Shown here one piece after another: positions 8,092 to 16,465 of a stretch of DNA of 64,000 nt. The translations under genes and the position numbers were made by a program. This stretch comes from Muricauda sp. MAR_2010_75 (GTDB lineage: Bacteria; Bacteroidota; Bacteroidia; Flavobacteriales; Flavobacteriaceae): assembly GCF_000745185.1 (NCBI RefSeq), contig NZ_JQNJ01000001.1, forward strand, positions 3,516,501 through 3,580,500, written 5' to 3'. Below the pieces are notes generated by a model that did not search any database, was not told where the DNA came from, and saw only the letters and a list, made by a program, of their open reading frames with translations. How positions within the stretch are numbered: position 1 is the first letter of the stretch; the number at the start of each line of letters is the position of its first letter.

Positions 8092-9356
8092 TTTGGAACC
8101 AAAAAATAAAGGCCGGGGCACTGCAATTTGTGCTCTTCATCGGAGCAATCATTGCCGTATTGCTCATGTCCTTTGTGCTGATTTCCCATACCCATATACT
8201 TTTTAAGAAGAAAACGGATGTCACCATTTCATTGGTCAGGACCGCAGATCAGGGGTTGGTGTATTCCTTTATGCAATCCATGAAAAATGGGGATATGCTT
8301 CAAGCTCCTGATGAAGATGAAACTGGAATTACCACAACCATCCAAAAAAAATATTGGGGCTTATTGGAAATTCGAAGCGTTTTGGCCAAAAAGGGAAAGC
8401 TTGAATTTGAGAAAACAGGCTTTGTCGGACATGGTCAAAGTGAGGTGTCAGCACTCTACTTAAAGGAAAACCAACGTCCCATGGTCATCGCTGGAGATGC
8501 AAAAATCACCGGAACGGTCCAATTACCGGAGCGGGGCATAAAAATGGGCAATATACAGGGCTATGGGTACAGGCGACCACATCTGGTCTATGGGAAACAA
8601 CGAAGAAGCTCCTCCACATTACCAAAGTTGGACCAAGAAGTCCAGCAACAGTTGGAAAGAATAAGCAATCCCGATTTTGAACCTCAAGGAGAAGAAGTGG
8701 ATTTGAAACTAGGAATGGTGCTCAAAAACAGTTTCAAGGAAGAGACCCAAATTATTAAAGGTTTTACAGTCAATTTGGAAAAAGTGACCCTTTCCGGTAA
8801 CATTATGATTTGGGCTTCCAGAAAAATAACGGTCCATTCATCCGCAAAATTACATGATGTGCTATTGGTGGCTCCCCATATTGAAATCAAGGAAGGAATA
8901 CGTGGAAACTTTCAGGCCGTGGCCAGTGAAAGAATCGGAGTGGGGAAAGGGGCCAATTTGGAATACCCCACAGTTTTGGCGGTACATCAATCCAAAAATA
9001 CAGGCAAGGAGATGGGGAGTTCCCGTATTCCAAACATTTTGGTGGAGTATGGTGCTTCTGTAGCTGGGATTGTACTTTATGAGGATAAAGAGGAATCGAA
9101 GGATATAAGGCCGCATATCAAAATAGAGGAGAATGCCCTTGTGATTGGAGAGGTCTACTGTTCCCGAAACTTGGAGCTAAAAGGAAGCATTTATGGAAGT
9201 GCCACAACAGACGCTTTTATAGCCTTGGAAAATGGCAATGCCTATCAAAATCATTTGTTCAATGGAAAAATTGACGCTATGATGCTTCCATCGGGGTATG
9301 GAGGTCTTTGTTATGAGGATAAGCCCGCCAATACAGTATTGAAATGGTTGTACTGA
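8088..9356 (+). CDS. Membrane-anchored beta-rich protein, pseudopilus operon
   Basis: The 422-residue protein has an N-terminal hydrophobic helix (about 9-35, ALQFVLFIGAIIAVLLMSF) like those of PilX/GspK-type components, but no prepilin cleavage site. The middle and C-terminal parts (about 215-400) look like a parallel beta solenoid with bactofilin-like rungs, for example KITVHSSAKLHDVLLVAPHIEI and ASVAGIVLY. I cannot name a family. It overlaps its neighbours at both ends (ATGA, and 13 nt with the next gene), which shows tight coupling with the pseudopilins that follow. Confidence 0.7.
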   Translation: MIWNQKIKAGALQFVLFIGAIIAVLLMSFVLISHTHILFKKKTDVTISLVRTADQGLVYSFMQSMKNGDMLQAPDEDETGITTTIQKKYWGLLEIRSVLAKKGKLEFEKTGFVGHGQSEVSALYLKENQRPMVIAGDAKITGTVQLPERGIKMGNIQGYGYRRPHLVYGKQRRSSSTLPKLDQEVQQQLERISNPDFEPQGEEVDLKLGMVLKNSFKEETQIIKGFTVNLEKVTLSGNIMIWASRKITVHSSAKLHDVLLVAPHIEIKEGIRGNFQAVASERIGVGKGANLEYPTVLAVHQSKNTGKEMGSSRIPNILVEYGASVAGIVLYEDKEESKDIRPHIKIEENALVIGEVYCSRNLELKGSIYGSATTDAFIALENGNAYQNHLFNGKIDAMMLPSGYGGLCYEDKPANTVLKWLY

Positions 9357-9676
9357 AACGCATAAGATCATCCACATTGATGGAAACTTTGGTGGCAACC
9401 GTACTTATAGTGGTCGTATTCATGGTGGCTAGTATGGTGCTGAATTCCTTGTTTGAGGGCAGTGTTGCCCAGAACGATGAAGCTATACAGGAAGAGCTGT
9501 TACAATTACAGTACCAATACGAATATGGAAAGTTGCAGCTGCCTCATTATGATGAAATGGGTCCGTGGCACATTGAAGTGAAAAATGAAGTGTGGGATTC
9601 TTCCAACCAGATCAATTTTTCTGCCGTTCATGAAGCCAATAATAAAGAAGTCTCTTTTAAACTATTGAATGAATAA
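9344..9676 (+). CDS. Pseudopilin (type II secretion-like)
   Basis: This 110-residue protein has a type III signal: basic LKRIRSS, then TLMETLVATVLIVVVFMVA with glutamate at position +5 of the hydrophobic helix. The usual glycine before the cleavage site is replaced by serine. A short globular part follows. Size and position fit a minor pseudopilin of the GspI/GspJ kind. It overlaps both neighbours by 8-13 nt. Confidence 0.75.
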   Translation: MVVLKRIRSSTLMETLVATVLIVVVFMVASMVLNSLFEGSVAQNDEAIQEELLQLQYQYEYGKLQLPHYDEMGPWHIEVKNEVWDSSNQINFSAVHEANNKEVSFKLLNE

Positions 9677-10136
9677 AAGCGCTAAGAAAATAAAGGCCTT
9701 TACCTTGAACGAGATGCTTGTTGTCCTATTGATAACAAGTTTGGTGGTGGGTATGGCCTTTAGTGTTTTGAGATTGGTACAGCAACAGATGGATGGATTG
9801 ACCCACAACTATGAAAAGAGCACGGAACTAAATTTGCTGCGGCAAAGCCTTTGGATTGATTTTAACCAATGTGATGGGGTTTGGTTTGATGCAACGGAGC
9901 AGAAGTTCCTTTTTGTAAATGAATTAAAGAGGGTAACATATCAATTTCGTGACAAATATGTGATAAAAGAGCGTGACACGTTCTTTATTCCCATCGATGA
10001 AAAGAGAATCTATTTCAAGGGAGAGGGAACAAAATCAGGAGAAATCGATGCTCTGGACCTGCGTACCTCTAAAGAAGGAGGAGGAAGAATTTTTGTGTTC
10101 AAGAAGAACGCATCAACCAGTTATGTGAATCAGTAA
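9669..10136 (+). CDS. Pseudopilin (type II secretion-like)
   Basis: The 155-residue protein carries the prepilin motif KAFTLNEMLVVLLITSLVVG near residues 9-28, with E+5 and an alanine in place of the conserved glycine before the cleavage site. The globular C-terminal domain resembles GspJ/GspH minor pseudopilins in length. Its stop and the next start share one base at 10136 (TAATG), a typical coupled junction. A prepilin peptidase for it is not in the window. Confidence 0.78.
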   Translation: MNKSAKKIKAFTLNEMLVVLLITSLVVGMAFSVLRLVQQQMDGLTHNYEKSTELNLLRQSLWIDFNQCDGVWFDATEQKFLFVNELKRVTYQFRDKYVIKERDTFFIPIDEKRIYFKGEGTKSGEIDALDLRTSKEGGGRIFVFKKNASTSYVNQ

Positions 10137-11272
10137 TGGGATTTAAGTTGGAACATACATTGGGGGAAACTACTTCAAAGACTGATCAACGAGAAGGGTT
10201 GGAAGGTCTTTTGAAGAAGGAGATCACCCTTTTTGGAAAGTTCTTCAACAACAAAAGAAAGGAAGAGTTCTATGGGGAACTCGCCCTTTTATTAAAGGCC
10301 GGTGTTCATTTAAGAGATTCATTGGAATTGTTGAGGGATAACCAAAAGAAGGAGAAATTCCGGGATTTCTATGCCCAAATGCTGGATAAGCTGGATGCCG
10401 GGCTTAGTTTTTCAGAAATCTTGAAGGGACAAAAAGACTTCACCGAATACGAGTATTATTCGGTTCAAATAGGTGAGGAGAGTGGTAACTTGGTCAAGAT
10501 CGCCGAAGAGTTGGCCGTATTTTTTGCCCAAAAGAACGAACAGAGAAGAAACTTAATCAATGCATTGACCTATCCCTTGATCATTCTTTGTACGGCAGTG
10601 TTAGTGGTCATTTTTATGTTGCGGATGGTCGTTCCCATGTTCGAGGATATTTTCAAACAGAATGGAGTGGAACTACCCACGATTACTAAATGGATAATCG
10701 CTACATCCAATTTTATAAAGGACTATGGCTGGATAGTCCTTTTGGGATTTTTGACATTCTTGATTTTGAGAAAACCGCTTTTGCAAAGAGCATCCGTCAA
10801 ACGCAAATGGGATCATTTGCTGTTGAGGATTCCTTATGTGGGGAACTTTATCCGTTCGGTCTATCTCGCCCAGTTTACCCAAGCTGTGGCATTGTTGACC
10901 TCTTCCAAAGTCCCCATGTTGAACAGTGTTCAAATGGTCAAAAAAATGATTGGGTTCTACCCCTTACAGGATGCCCTTCAAAATATGGAATCCAAAATCA
11001 TGAAAGGGGAAAGTCTCCACGAAAGTCTAAAAGGAGGAAAAATATTCGACAACAAAATGGTGTCATTGATCAAGGTGGCGGAAGAGACAAACCAAACAGA
11101 GTTCATTTTTGAAAAACTGAACCAGCAATACACAATCGAAGTACAACAAAAATCCAAACTGCTGTCGACCATTATGGAACCCTTGATCATTGTTGTTATT
11201 GGGATTTTCGTTGGGGTGATTTTGGTGTCCATGTATTTACCAATGTTCAGGTTGAGCAGTGTTTTGGGATAA
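10136..11272 (+). CDS. Type II secretion system F family protein (GspF/PilC)
   Basis: This 378-residue inner-membrane platform protein has two T2SSF domains (about 45-165 and 248-370). Each is a helical bundle before membrane helices (TYPLIILCTAVLVVIFML; IVLLGFLTFLIL; IMEPLIIVVIGIFVGVILV). The motifs LLKAGVHLRDSLELL and EESGNLVKIAEELA are typical of the first domain, and MEPLIIVVIG of the last helix. In complete systems it contacts the assembly ATPase and the pilins. It is the last gene of the operon; no ATPase (GspE/PilB) or secretin gene is adjacent. Confidence 0.9.
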   Translation: MGFKLEHTLGETTSKTDQREGLEGLLKKEITLFGKFFNNKRKEEFYGELALLLKAGVHLRDSLELLRDNQKKEKFRDFYAQMLDKLDAGLSFSEILKGQKDFTEYEYYSVQIGEESGNLVKIAEELAVFFAQKNEQRRNLINALTYPLIILCTAVLVVIFMLRMVVPMFEDIFKQNGVELPTITKWIIATSNFIKDYGWIVLLGFLTFLILRKPLLQRASVKRKWDHLLLRIPYVGNFIRSVYLAQFTQAVALLTSSKVPMLNSVQMVKKMIGFYPLQDALQNMESKIMKGESLHESLKGGKIFDNKMVSLIKVAEETNQTEFIFEKLNQQYTIEVQQKSKLLSTIMEPLIIVVIGIFVGVILVSMYLPMFRLSSVLG

Positions 11273-11423
11273 AATGATCTTGTATTTGTATGTTTTTTAT
11301 ATCATAGATTGCTTTAATTAATAATGTAGATGTATAAAGAACTATTTCAATTAACTTATCGTCAAAAAGTTTTTTTGTATTGGTTATTGCATGGGCCAAG
11401 TCACCAAAAGGTTTTGATAGAGG

Positions 11424-11879
11424 CTAAATCAACTCCACTACTTTGTGTATAGGCCTTTGGATAGTCTCGCCAATTATAAATAGGAATGTCCGTAACTCAT
11501 CTAAAGAAACATACCTTGCCCATTTTGGATCAGACACAGAAAAGATTCTTTTTTCCAGGATGGGATTAAGTACTTTTTCTATCTCCGTGTTTGTGACTTC
11601 TGGAATCATCTGCTTTATTTGTTTCTTTGAAATCTGCTGCCCACTAATCTGGATATTCTCACCAAAATCAATAAGTGGCAATCCTATCTGGTTCAAAAAC
11701 TGAATCACTTCAACACTTTGCAGCTTAATGGCCCATTTCGCAGAATCCATCTCCAGTCCTCTGTTTTCGCAAACAATGGGGTTTATGATTTTGATAAAAG
11801 CCCTATAATCAAAAGGCTTTATCATGGAATATAACTTGTTTTTTGTTGTTCTGTATGAAGTGTAGTCAATGCTTTCCAT
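11424..11879 (-). CDS. Hypothetical protein, island accessory gene
   Basis: The 151-residue soluble protein has no signal peptide or membrane helix. It is rich in Ile/Lys/Glu and appears all-alpha with some beta segments (QISGQQISKKQIKQMIP; WARYVSLDELRTFLFIIGE). I do not recognise the family. It stands alone in AT-rich DNA between the pseudopilus operon and the tRNA-His fragment, on the opposite strand, which suits an accessory gene of the mobile region. The ATG start is the first one in frame. Confidence 0.6.
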   Translation of the reverse strand: MESIDYTSYRTTKNKLYSMIKPFDYRAFIKIINPIVCENRGLEMDSAKWAIKLQSVEVIQFLNQIGLPLIDFGENIQISGQQISKKQIKQMIPEVTNTEIEKVLNPILEKRIFSVSDPKWARYVSLDELRTFLFIIGETIQRPIHKVVELI

Positions 11880-12228
11880 TGTTTAAGGATAAGGGTTAAG
11901 TTATAATAATTCAAGCAATTACTGTATATCTATTTATTCCACGAAAATCAAAATAACTCCGATTCATTTGAATAGGGTAAATTTAGCAATGTTATTGTTT
12001 ATTGTGAAAAATGAAATATTAATTTTAAATTAAAACTGAATGGTTCTTTTTGCCTCCAATATGTAATTCATGATATTGCTCTAAACAAGGCTTTTTTCAA
12101 TATATTCAGTCTTATTAAAATTCTACTGGGCATATAGACGAGTATACAAAGCCATATAATGGATCAAATAAAATATTTTAACTTGTTGAATTACAATGAA
12201 TTGGTTTTGATTCATCAATTACCAAAAA
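11880..12228. other. AT-rich intergenic stretch, no gene seen
   Basis: No frame longer than about 30 codons looks coding, and no repeat or RNA fold stands out. The very low GC content compared with the genes on either side is the only signal, and it fits DNA just inside an integration boundary. Confidence 0.4.
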
Positions 12229-12272
12229 ATTGTGGTTCCAGAGGTCGCCGGTTCGAACCCGGTCTTCCACCC
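12229..12272 (+). tRNA. 3' half of tRNA-His (likely attR of an integrated element)
   Basis: The sequence from the anticodon loop (TTGTGGT, anticodon GTG at 12232-12234) runs through the 3' arm of the anticodon stem (TCCAG), a perfect T arm with a canonical TTCGAAC loop, and the 3' acceptor strand with the C73 of tRNA-His (CTTCCAC-C). The 5' half is absent: the preceding bases cannot form the acceptor, D or anticodon 5' strands. Recombination inside the anticodon loop is a well-known integration point of tyrosine recombinases. The intact gene should lie to the left, outside the window. Confidence 0.75.
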
Positions 12273-12277
12273 TGAAG

Positions 12278-12320
12278 TTTAAAAGAGTCCCGATCAAGGT
12301 TTTTGGTCGGGATTTTTGTT
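12278..12320 (+). terminator. Terminator downstream of tRNA-His fragment
   Basis: CCCGATCAA (from 12289) pairs with TTGGTCGGG (one G-U), ending before a T-rich tail. It is where the natural terminator of a tRNA-His gene would be, which supports the idea that sequence to the right is the ancestral flank. Confidence 0.65.
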
Positions 12321-12353
12321 TTTGGAGTGATAGGAACCATCGCTTAATGGAAT

Positions 12354-12389
12354 AAAAAAAGCCTTAGATTTCTCCAAGGCCTTTTTTTA
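12354..12389. terminator. Terminator of the MopE-like gene (bidirectional)
   Basis: An A7 run and GCCTT pair with AAGGC and a T7 run around a short loop. It lies just beyond the stop of the minus-strand gene at 12432. Confidence 0.65.
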
Positions 12390-12431
12390 GGTTGGTTGGT
12401 AATGATTGGTGGTGGGTAGAACGTGGTGATT

Positions 12432-13490
12432 TTACTCTATTACCCCGTCGCAGTTTTCGTCAACCTGATTATTTGGAATTTCGTCCACACCTGGATTTAT
12501 GCCTTTAGAGGCATCATTACAGTCTCCTCCTTCTAATGCATATAAGGCAGGGGGTGAATCACATGTACTTATCATCAGAGTTTCTGAGTCCTTTCCATAC
12601 CCATCGTCATCTGCATCTCTGTAGTATGTCAATTCTACACCCGGATTTATATTCACATCGCTGTCGTTACAGTCCATGTTATTATCAGCATAACCAGTTG
12701 GTGACACACAAGCAGAACCCAACGTAGTTGCTCCATTGGGATCTCCATAGCCATCCCCATCACTATCTTCATAATACGTTACGTTTAATATATCAGGGTT
12801 GATACCGGGGTCATTATCGTTGCAATCACCGCCTTGTAAGGAGTAGTTATATTCAGGGGCGGGATCACAGGCACTTAGTACATCAAATTTAGAATCACTA
12901 CCATATCCATCGCCATCCGTGTCGAGGTAATACGTAATATCTTCAGCACCGGGATAAGCCTTCGTATTTTCATCATCACAATCCGTATTATTGGCAACGT
13001 ATCCTTCGGGAATTTCATTACACCCTGATATGGAGACCGTTTCTCCATTTAAGTCACCATGGCCGTCACCGTCATTATCTGGGTAATAGATAGTAAAGAC
13101 ATCTGGATTGATGTTGGGATCGGTATCATCACAGTCAAAGGCATCATCAAAATCGGTGTATATGTCCTCATCTGGATTTTCGCAGAATGTCAACGGTTCT
13201 CCAACACCAAAACCATCGTTGTCCTCATCCAAATAAAACACCAAATCACACCCAGGATTAATGTTTGGGTCATTATCATTGGTGTCGCCGCTTTGGGTTA
13301 CATATTGTCCCACAGTAGCGACTGGTGGTTTACAGGCCATTGTGGGCCTTGTAATACCATAATTGTCCATGTCCTTGTCCAAATAATAGGCTTTGGTTTC
13401 GCAGCCATCATCTTTGCTACAAGCCACCAGTGTTATAAAACCAAGGCCCATACTCATGGCAATCAAGCCAAAATAATTGTTTTTTCTCAT
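12432..13490 (-). CDS. MopE-like repeat lipoprotein (putative metal-binding)
   Basis: The 352-residue protein has a lipoprotein signal with lipobox LVAC (cysteine about 24). It then has six repeats of about 50 residues built as YYxDxDxDGYGx...CxxPxGYxxxxxDCxDxDxxINPG. These are acidic calcium-binding loops of the MopE/putative metal-binding motif family, ending with the typical NQVDENCDGVIE. Such proteins are usually surface displayed and very acidic; this one lacks any enzyme domain. It is a single-gene unit with terminators beyond its 3' end, the first gene to the right of the tRNA-His fragment. Confidence 0.85.
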   Translation of the reverse strand: MRKNNYFGLIAMSMGLGFITLVACSKDDGCETKAYYLDKDMDNYGITRPTMACKPPVATVGQYVTQSGDTNDNDPNINPGCDLVFYLDEDNDGFGVGEPLTFCENPDEDIYTDFDDAFDCDDTDPNINPDVFTIYYPDNDGDGHGDLNGETVSISGCNEIPEGYVANNTDCDDENTKAYPGAEDITYYLDTDGDGYGSDSKFDVLSACDPAPEYNYSLQGGDCNDNDPGINPDILNVTYYEDSDGDGYGDPNGATTLGSACVSPTGYADNNMDCNDSDVNINPGVELTYYRDADDDGYGKDSETLMISTCDSPPALYALEGGDCNDASKGINPGVDEIPNNQVDENCDGVIE

Positions 13491-13694
13491 GAGATTGTAC
13501 TTTTAAAGAGGTTAATATTTCCCTAAAAGTAGAGTTGGATAACTCCCTCTGGCCACCTTAATTGATGGATGCTGTCTTTGGCTTGACCTAACCCATATAT
13601 GAAGCAATTGGGAGATTAAAATTGATGGGGTTTCAGGGCTAAAACCTGAATTTACCCGCCAAATGAAGATGGTTCCTTGAGTGTTGTTTCCAAT
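13491..13694. other. Intergenic stretch upstream of the MopE-like gene
   Basis: No gene is evident. On the minus strand TACTTTTA (near 13530) resembles a -7 box for the MopE-like lipoprotein, but a -33 element is not visible. Confidence 0.3.
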
Positions 13695-13724
13695 AAAAAA
13701 AGCCCTCAACAGTGGGGCTTTTTC
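13695..13724. terminator. Terminator of the M28 peptidase gene
   Basis: An A-rich stretch plus AGCCC pairs with GGGCT and a T run (AGTG loop region). It directly follows the stop of the minus-strand peptidase gene at 13744. Confidence 0.7.
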
Positions 13725-13743
13725 TTAATAATTCCTTAGCTTT

Positions 13744-15300
13744 TCAATCCGCAACTTTATCCACTAAAACCTTTTCAGGTCGGTTGGCCACTTCCCAAGC
13801 GGTGTGAAAAATTAAGCGTGTGCGGTTTTCCAATAGATCATAGTTTATTTTATCCGGGGTATCACCAGGACGGTGATAGTCTGCATGGGTGCCATTAAAA
13901 TAGAAGATGATGGGAATGTTGTTCTTGGCAAAATTGTAATGGTCGCTGCGGTAATAAAACCGATTGGGGTCATTCTCATCATTGTACGTATAGTCCAACT
14001 CCAAATTGGCATATTTGGCATTGATTTCTTCTGAAAGATTATGGAGTTCCGTGCTCAATTTATCGGAGCCAATAAGGTATACGTAATTTCTATTTCCACT
14101 CCGTTTGGGGTCAATGCGCCCGATCATATCAATATTAAGGTTGGCAACGGTTTGGGACAAAGGGAAAATAGGGTCTACATCGGTATAATATCTAGACCCC
14201 AAGAGTCCTTTTTCCTCCCCGGTAACATGGAGAAAAACTACGGAACGTTTGGGGCCATCTCCAGCATCGACAGCTTTTTTAAAAGCCTCTGCAATTTCAA
14301 GTAGGGCCACCGTTCCGGAGCCATCATCGTCAGCGCCATTGTTGATATCCCCATTGGCATTCACCCCGATATGGTCCAAATGGGAGGAAATGACCAAATA
14401 CTCATTTGGCTTTTCAGTTCCTTTTATAAAAGCGACCACATTCTCCGAATCTATTTTATCATTTCCGCTGGCAATGTTCAACTTCAGGTCCACCGAAATT
14501 GTTTTTGGGACATGGTCACTTTCAATATCATCTTTGAACGCTATTGCGCTGGTTTCATTAAGAATTACAATAAAATTGTCGGTACTGTTTTCTGCCAACT
14601 CCATTTTTCCACTGTTGTTGGTTTTCATAAACTCAAAATACCCTTTGTACCGTGGGAAATTTAGGGAATCCCAGTACAAAATACCTTTGGCCCCTTTTTC
14701 CATGGCAAGAGTAGCTTTTTTCTCCATGGCTTCGGACATATTGCTCCAAGCCGATTTTTTGGAAGTTCCTGAGAGTACATAAATGCCATCTGCACTCATG
14801 GGTTCTCCAGATTTGATGAGCACTACTTTTCCGTTCACGTCCAAGCCCTCATAATCCGAATACTCATCCGCTTCAATACCATACCCCAGATATACTACTT
14901 CGCTATAGTTGCCTTGGGCCTGGGTAAATGCCAATATATCCTCCCCAAGCTCAAAAGTTGCGTTGTTGATATTGATGTTTCCTTCGGGAACCTTTGCCAC
15001 TTCCAAGGGTACTTTCTGAAAATAATCCCCATCTTCTTTGGCAGCTGGTATAGCTAAGGCCTTATATTGTTCCTTTAGATATTCCACGGCCTTTTTTTGC
15101 CCCGGTTCTCCTGTTTCCCGGCCTTCAAACTCATCTGATGCATAGGTGTATAAATGCTCCTTTAAATCCTCTTGGGTGATGGTTTGCGCGTAGATGACCG
15201 GGTCTGTCTCTACTAGTGATTTTGGGGTTTCTGATACTGTTTTTTGAGAAGAATTACAGGAAAAAAGAAAGCCCAAAACAAGCAAGGCAAATTTGTTCAT
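13744..15300 (-). CDS. M28 family zinc metallopeptidase, lipoprotein
   Basis: I chose the ATG at 15300 (518 aa) over one six codons earlier because it gives a clean lipoprotein signal, MNKFALLVLGFLFSC. A PA-like insert (about 100-260) precedes the M28 catalytic domain (about 285-505). The zinc ligands are SSHLDHIG (His), NNGADDDGSG (Asp), EEKGLLGS (catalytic Glu-Glu), NIDMIGR (Asp) and a late His in GTHADYHRPGDTPDK. The family removes N-terminal amino acids from peptides; lipidation places this one in the envelope. It is divergent from the DHDPS-like gene and ends at its own terminator. Confidence 0.92.
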   Translation of the reverse strand: MNKFALLVLGFLFSCNSSQKTVSETPKSLVETDPVIYAQTITQEDLKEHLYTYASDEFEGRETGEPGQKKAVEYLKEQYKALAIPAAKEDGDYFQKVPLEVAKVPEGNININNATFELGEDILAFTQAQGNYSEVVYLGYGIEADEYSDYEGLDVNGKVVLIKSGEPMSADGIYVLSGTSKKSAWSNMSEAMEKKATLAMEKGAKGILYWDSLNFPRYKGYFEFMKTNNSGKMELAENSTDNFIVILNETSAIAFKDDIESDHVPKTISVDLKLNIASGNDKIDSENVVAFIKGTEKPNEYLVISSHLDHIGVNANGDINNGADDDGSGTVALLEIAEAFKKAVDAGDGPKRSVVFLHVTGEEKGLLGSRYYTDVDPIFPLSQTVANLNIDMIGRIDPKRSGNRNYVYLIGSDKLSTELHNLSEEINAKYANLELDYTYNDENDPNRFYYRSDHYNFAKNNIPIIFYFNGTHADYHRPGDTPDKINYDLLENRTRLIFHTAWEVANRPEKVLVDKVAD

Positions 15301-15358
15301 AATGGAATATTTTATCAAAATTTTCCAAAAATACTCAAAAGATTGATAAAAAAATTTA

Positions 15359-15387
15359 TTGACTTTTCAAGTGAATGTGTATATTGA
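15359..15387 (+). promoter_or_regulatory. Promoter of the DHDPS-like/FAD oxidase pair
   Basis: TTG at 15359-15361 is separated by 18 bp from TATATTGA at 15380-15387, a one-mismatch -7 box. It predicts a leader of about 20 nt before the ATG at 15413. Confidence 0.4.
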
Positions 15388-15412
15388 GCACTTCTTAATA
15401 AACACGCCATAG

Positions 15413-16339
15413 ATGAAAATGAATTGGGCCGGGGTAATGCCGGCAGTAACGACTAAATTCAACAAAGAAGATCAGTTGGATATTGATATGTTCTCCACAA
15501 ACATCAAAGCCCAGGTTGATGCAGGGGTACATGCCATAATACTGGGGGGGACCTTAGGAGAAGCAAGTACGCTGACCCAAGATGAAAAACGAATTTTGGT
15601 CCAGCATACGGTGGACTTGGTGGAAGGTAAGGTTCCCGTGGTGATCAATATTGCAGAGCAGACTACTAAAGATGCAATTCTTGCCGCTGAACAAGCCGAA
15701 AAATACGGGGCAAAAGGAATAATGATTTTACCGCCCATGCGCTATAAATCGACAGATTATGAAACCGTCGCTTATTTTAAGGCTGTAGCCCAAAATACGT
15801 CCTTGCCCATGATGATCTACAATAATCCAGTGGATTACAAAATAGAGGTGACTTTAGATATGTTTGGGGAATTGATAGCGCATGATAATATTCAGGCGGT
15901 AAAAGATTCTGCTCGGGATATTACCAATGTTACACGAATGCGAAACCAATTTGGTGACCGATTGAAGATTTTATGTGGTGTGGACACCTTGGCCATGGAG
16001 AGCATGTTAATGGGAGCTGATGGCTGGGTGGCCGGTCTGGTATGTGCTTTTCCAAGAGAGACCGTTGCCATTTACGAATTGGTGAAAGCTGGCAAGATAA
16101 AAGAAGCCACAGCCATTTACAGATGGTTTATGCCGTTGTTGGAATTGGACATTAGCCCGCAATTGGTACAGAACATAAAACTGGCCGAAGTAGCAACTGG
16201 AATTGGCACTGAATATGTTCGTTTGCCCAGAATGCCCCTACAGGGCAAAGAAAGGGAACGGGTAAAGGCCATCATCGAAGAAGGCATGCGAACAAGACCC
16301 AATATTGAAGGTTTGGTCCATGCCAAGGTAAAGGTTTAA
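15413..16339 (+). CDS. Dihydrodipicolinate synthase family protein, likely hydroxyproline-type lyase/deaminase
   Basis: This 308-residue TIM-barrel protein of the DapA/NanA family has LGGTLGEASTLT (substrate loop, about 43-54), MMIYNNPVDYK with the catalytic tyrosine (about 137-147) and AVKDSARD with the Schiff-base lysine (about 165). True DapA enzymes usually have GTTGE. Together with an amino-acid FAD oxidase as neighbour this suggests the catabolic branch, such as pyrroline-4-hydroxy-2-carboxylate deaminase of D-hydroxyproline breakdown. The role is inferred from context. No 4-hydroxyproline epimerase or dioxovalerate dehydrogenase gene is seen nearby. Confidence 0.8.
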   Translation: MKMNWAGVMPAVTTKFNKEDQLDIDMFSTNIKAQVDAGVHAIILGGTLGEASTLTQDEKRILVQHTVDLVEGKVPVVINIAEQTTKDAILAAEQAEKYGAKGIMILPPMRYKSTDYETVAYFKAVAQNTSLPMMIYNNPVDYKIEVTLDMFGELIAHDNIQAVKDSARDITNVTRMRNQFGDRLKILCGVDTLAMESMLMGADGWVAGLVCAFPRETVAIYELVKAGKIKEATAIYRWFMPLLELDISPQLVQNIKLAEVATGIGTEYVRLPRMPLQGKERERVKAIIEEGMRTRPNIEGLVHAKVKV

Positions 16340-16465
16340 ATTCATCTATAGTTGGGATTCCCCATAATCATTAAAAATTTGGGCAAACTTCTATCCGTAG
16401 AAATTATTTAGGTTCTAAATTTGCCGGAAAACTGAGTACTTAATTTTAATAAGGACAGATAGGGT

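Noticed and set aside
12181..12272. Complete tRNA-His gene
   Set aside because: Only the part from the anticodon loop onward is present; the preceding bases cannot form the acceptor, D or anticodon 5' strands.
14249..14782. 177-codon frame opposite the M28 peptidase
   Set aside because: It is antisense to an unambiguous metallopeptidase with all zinc ligands; serine/phenylalanine-rich content is typical of a shadow frame.
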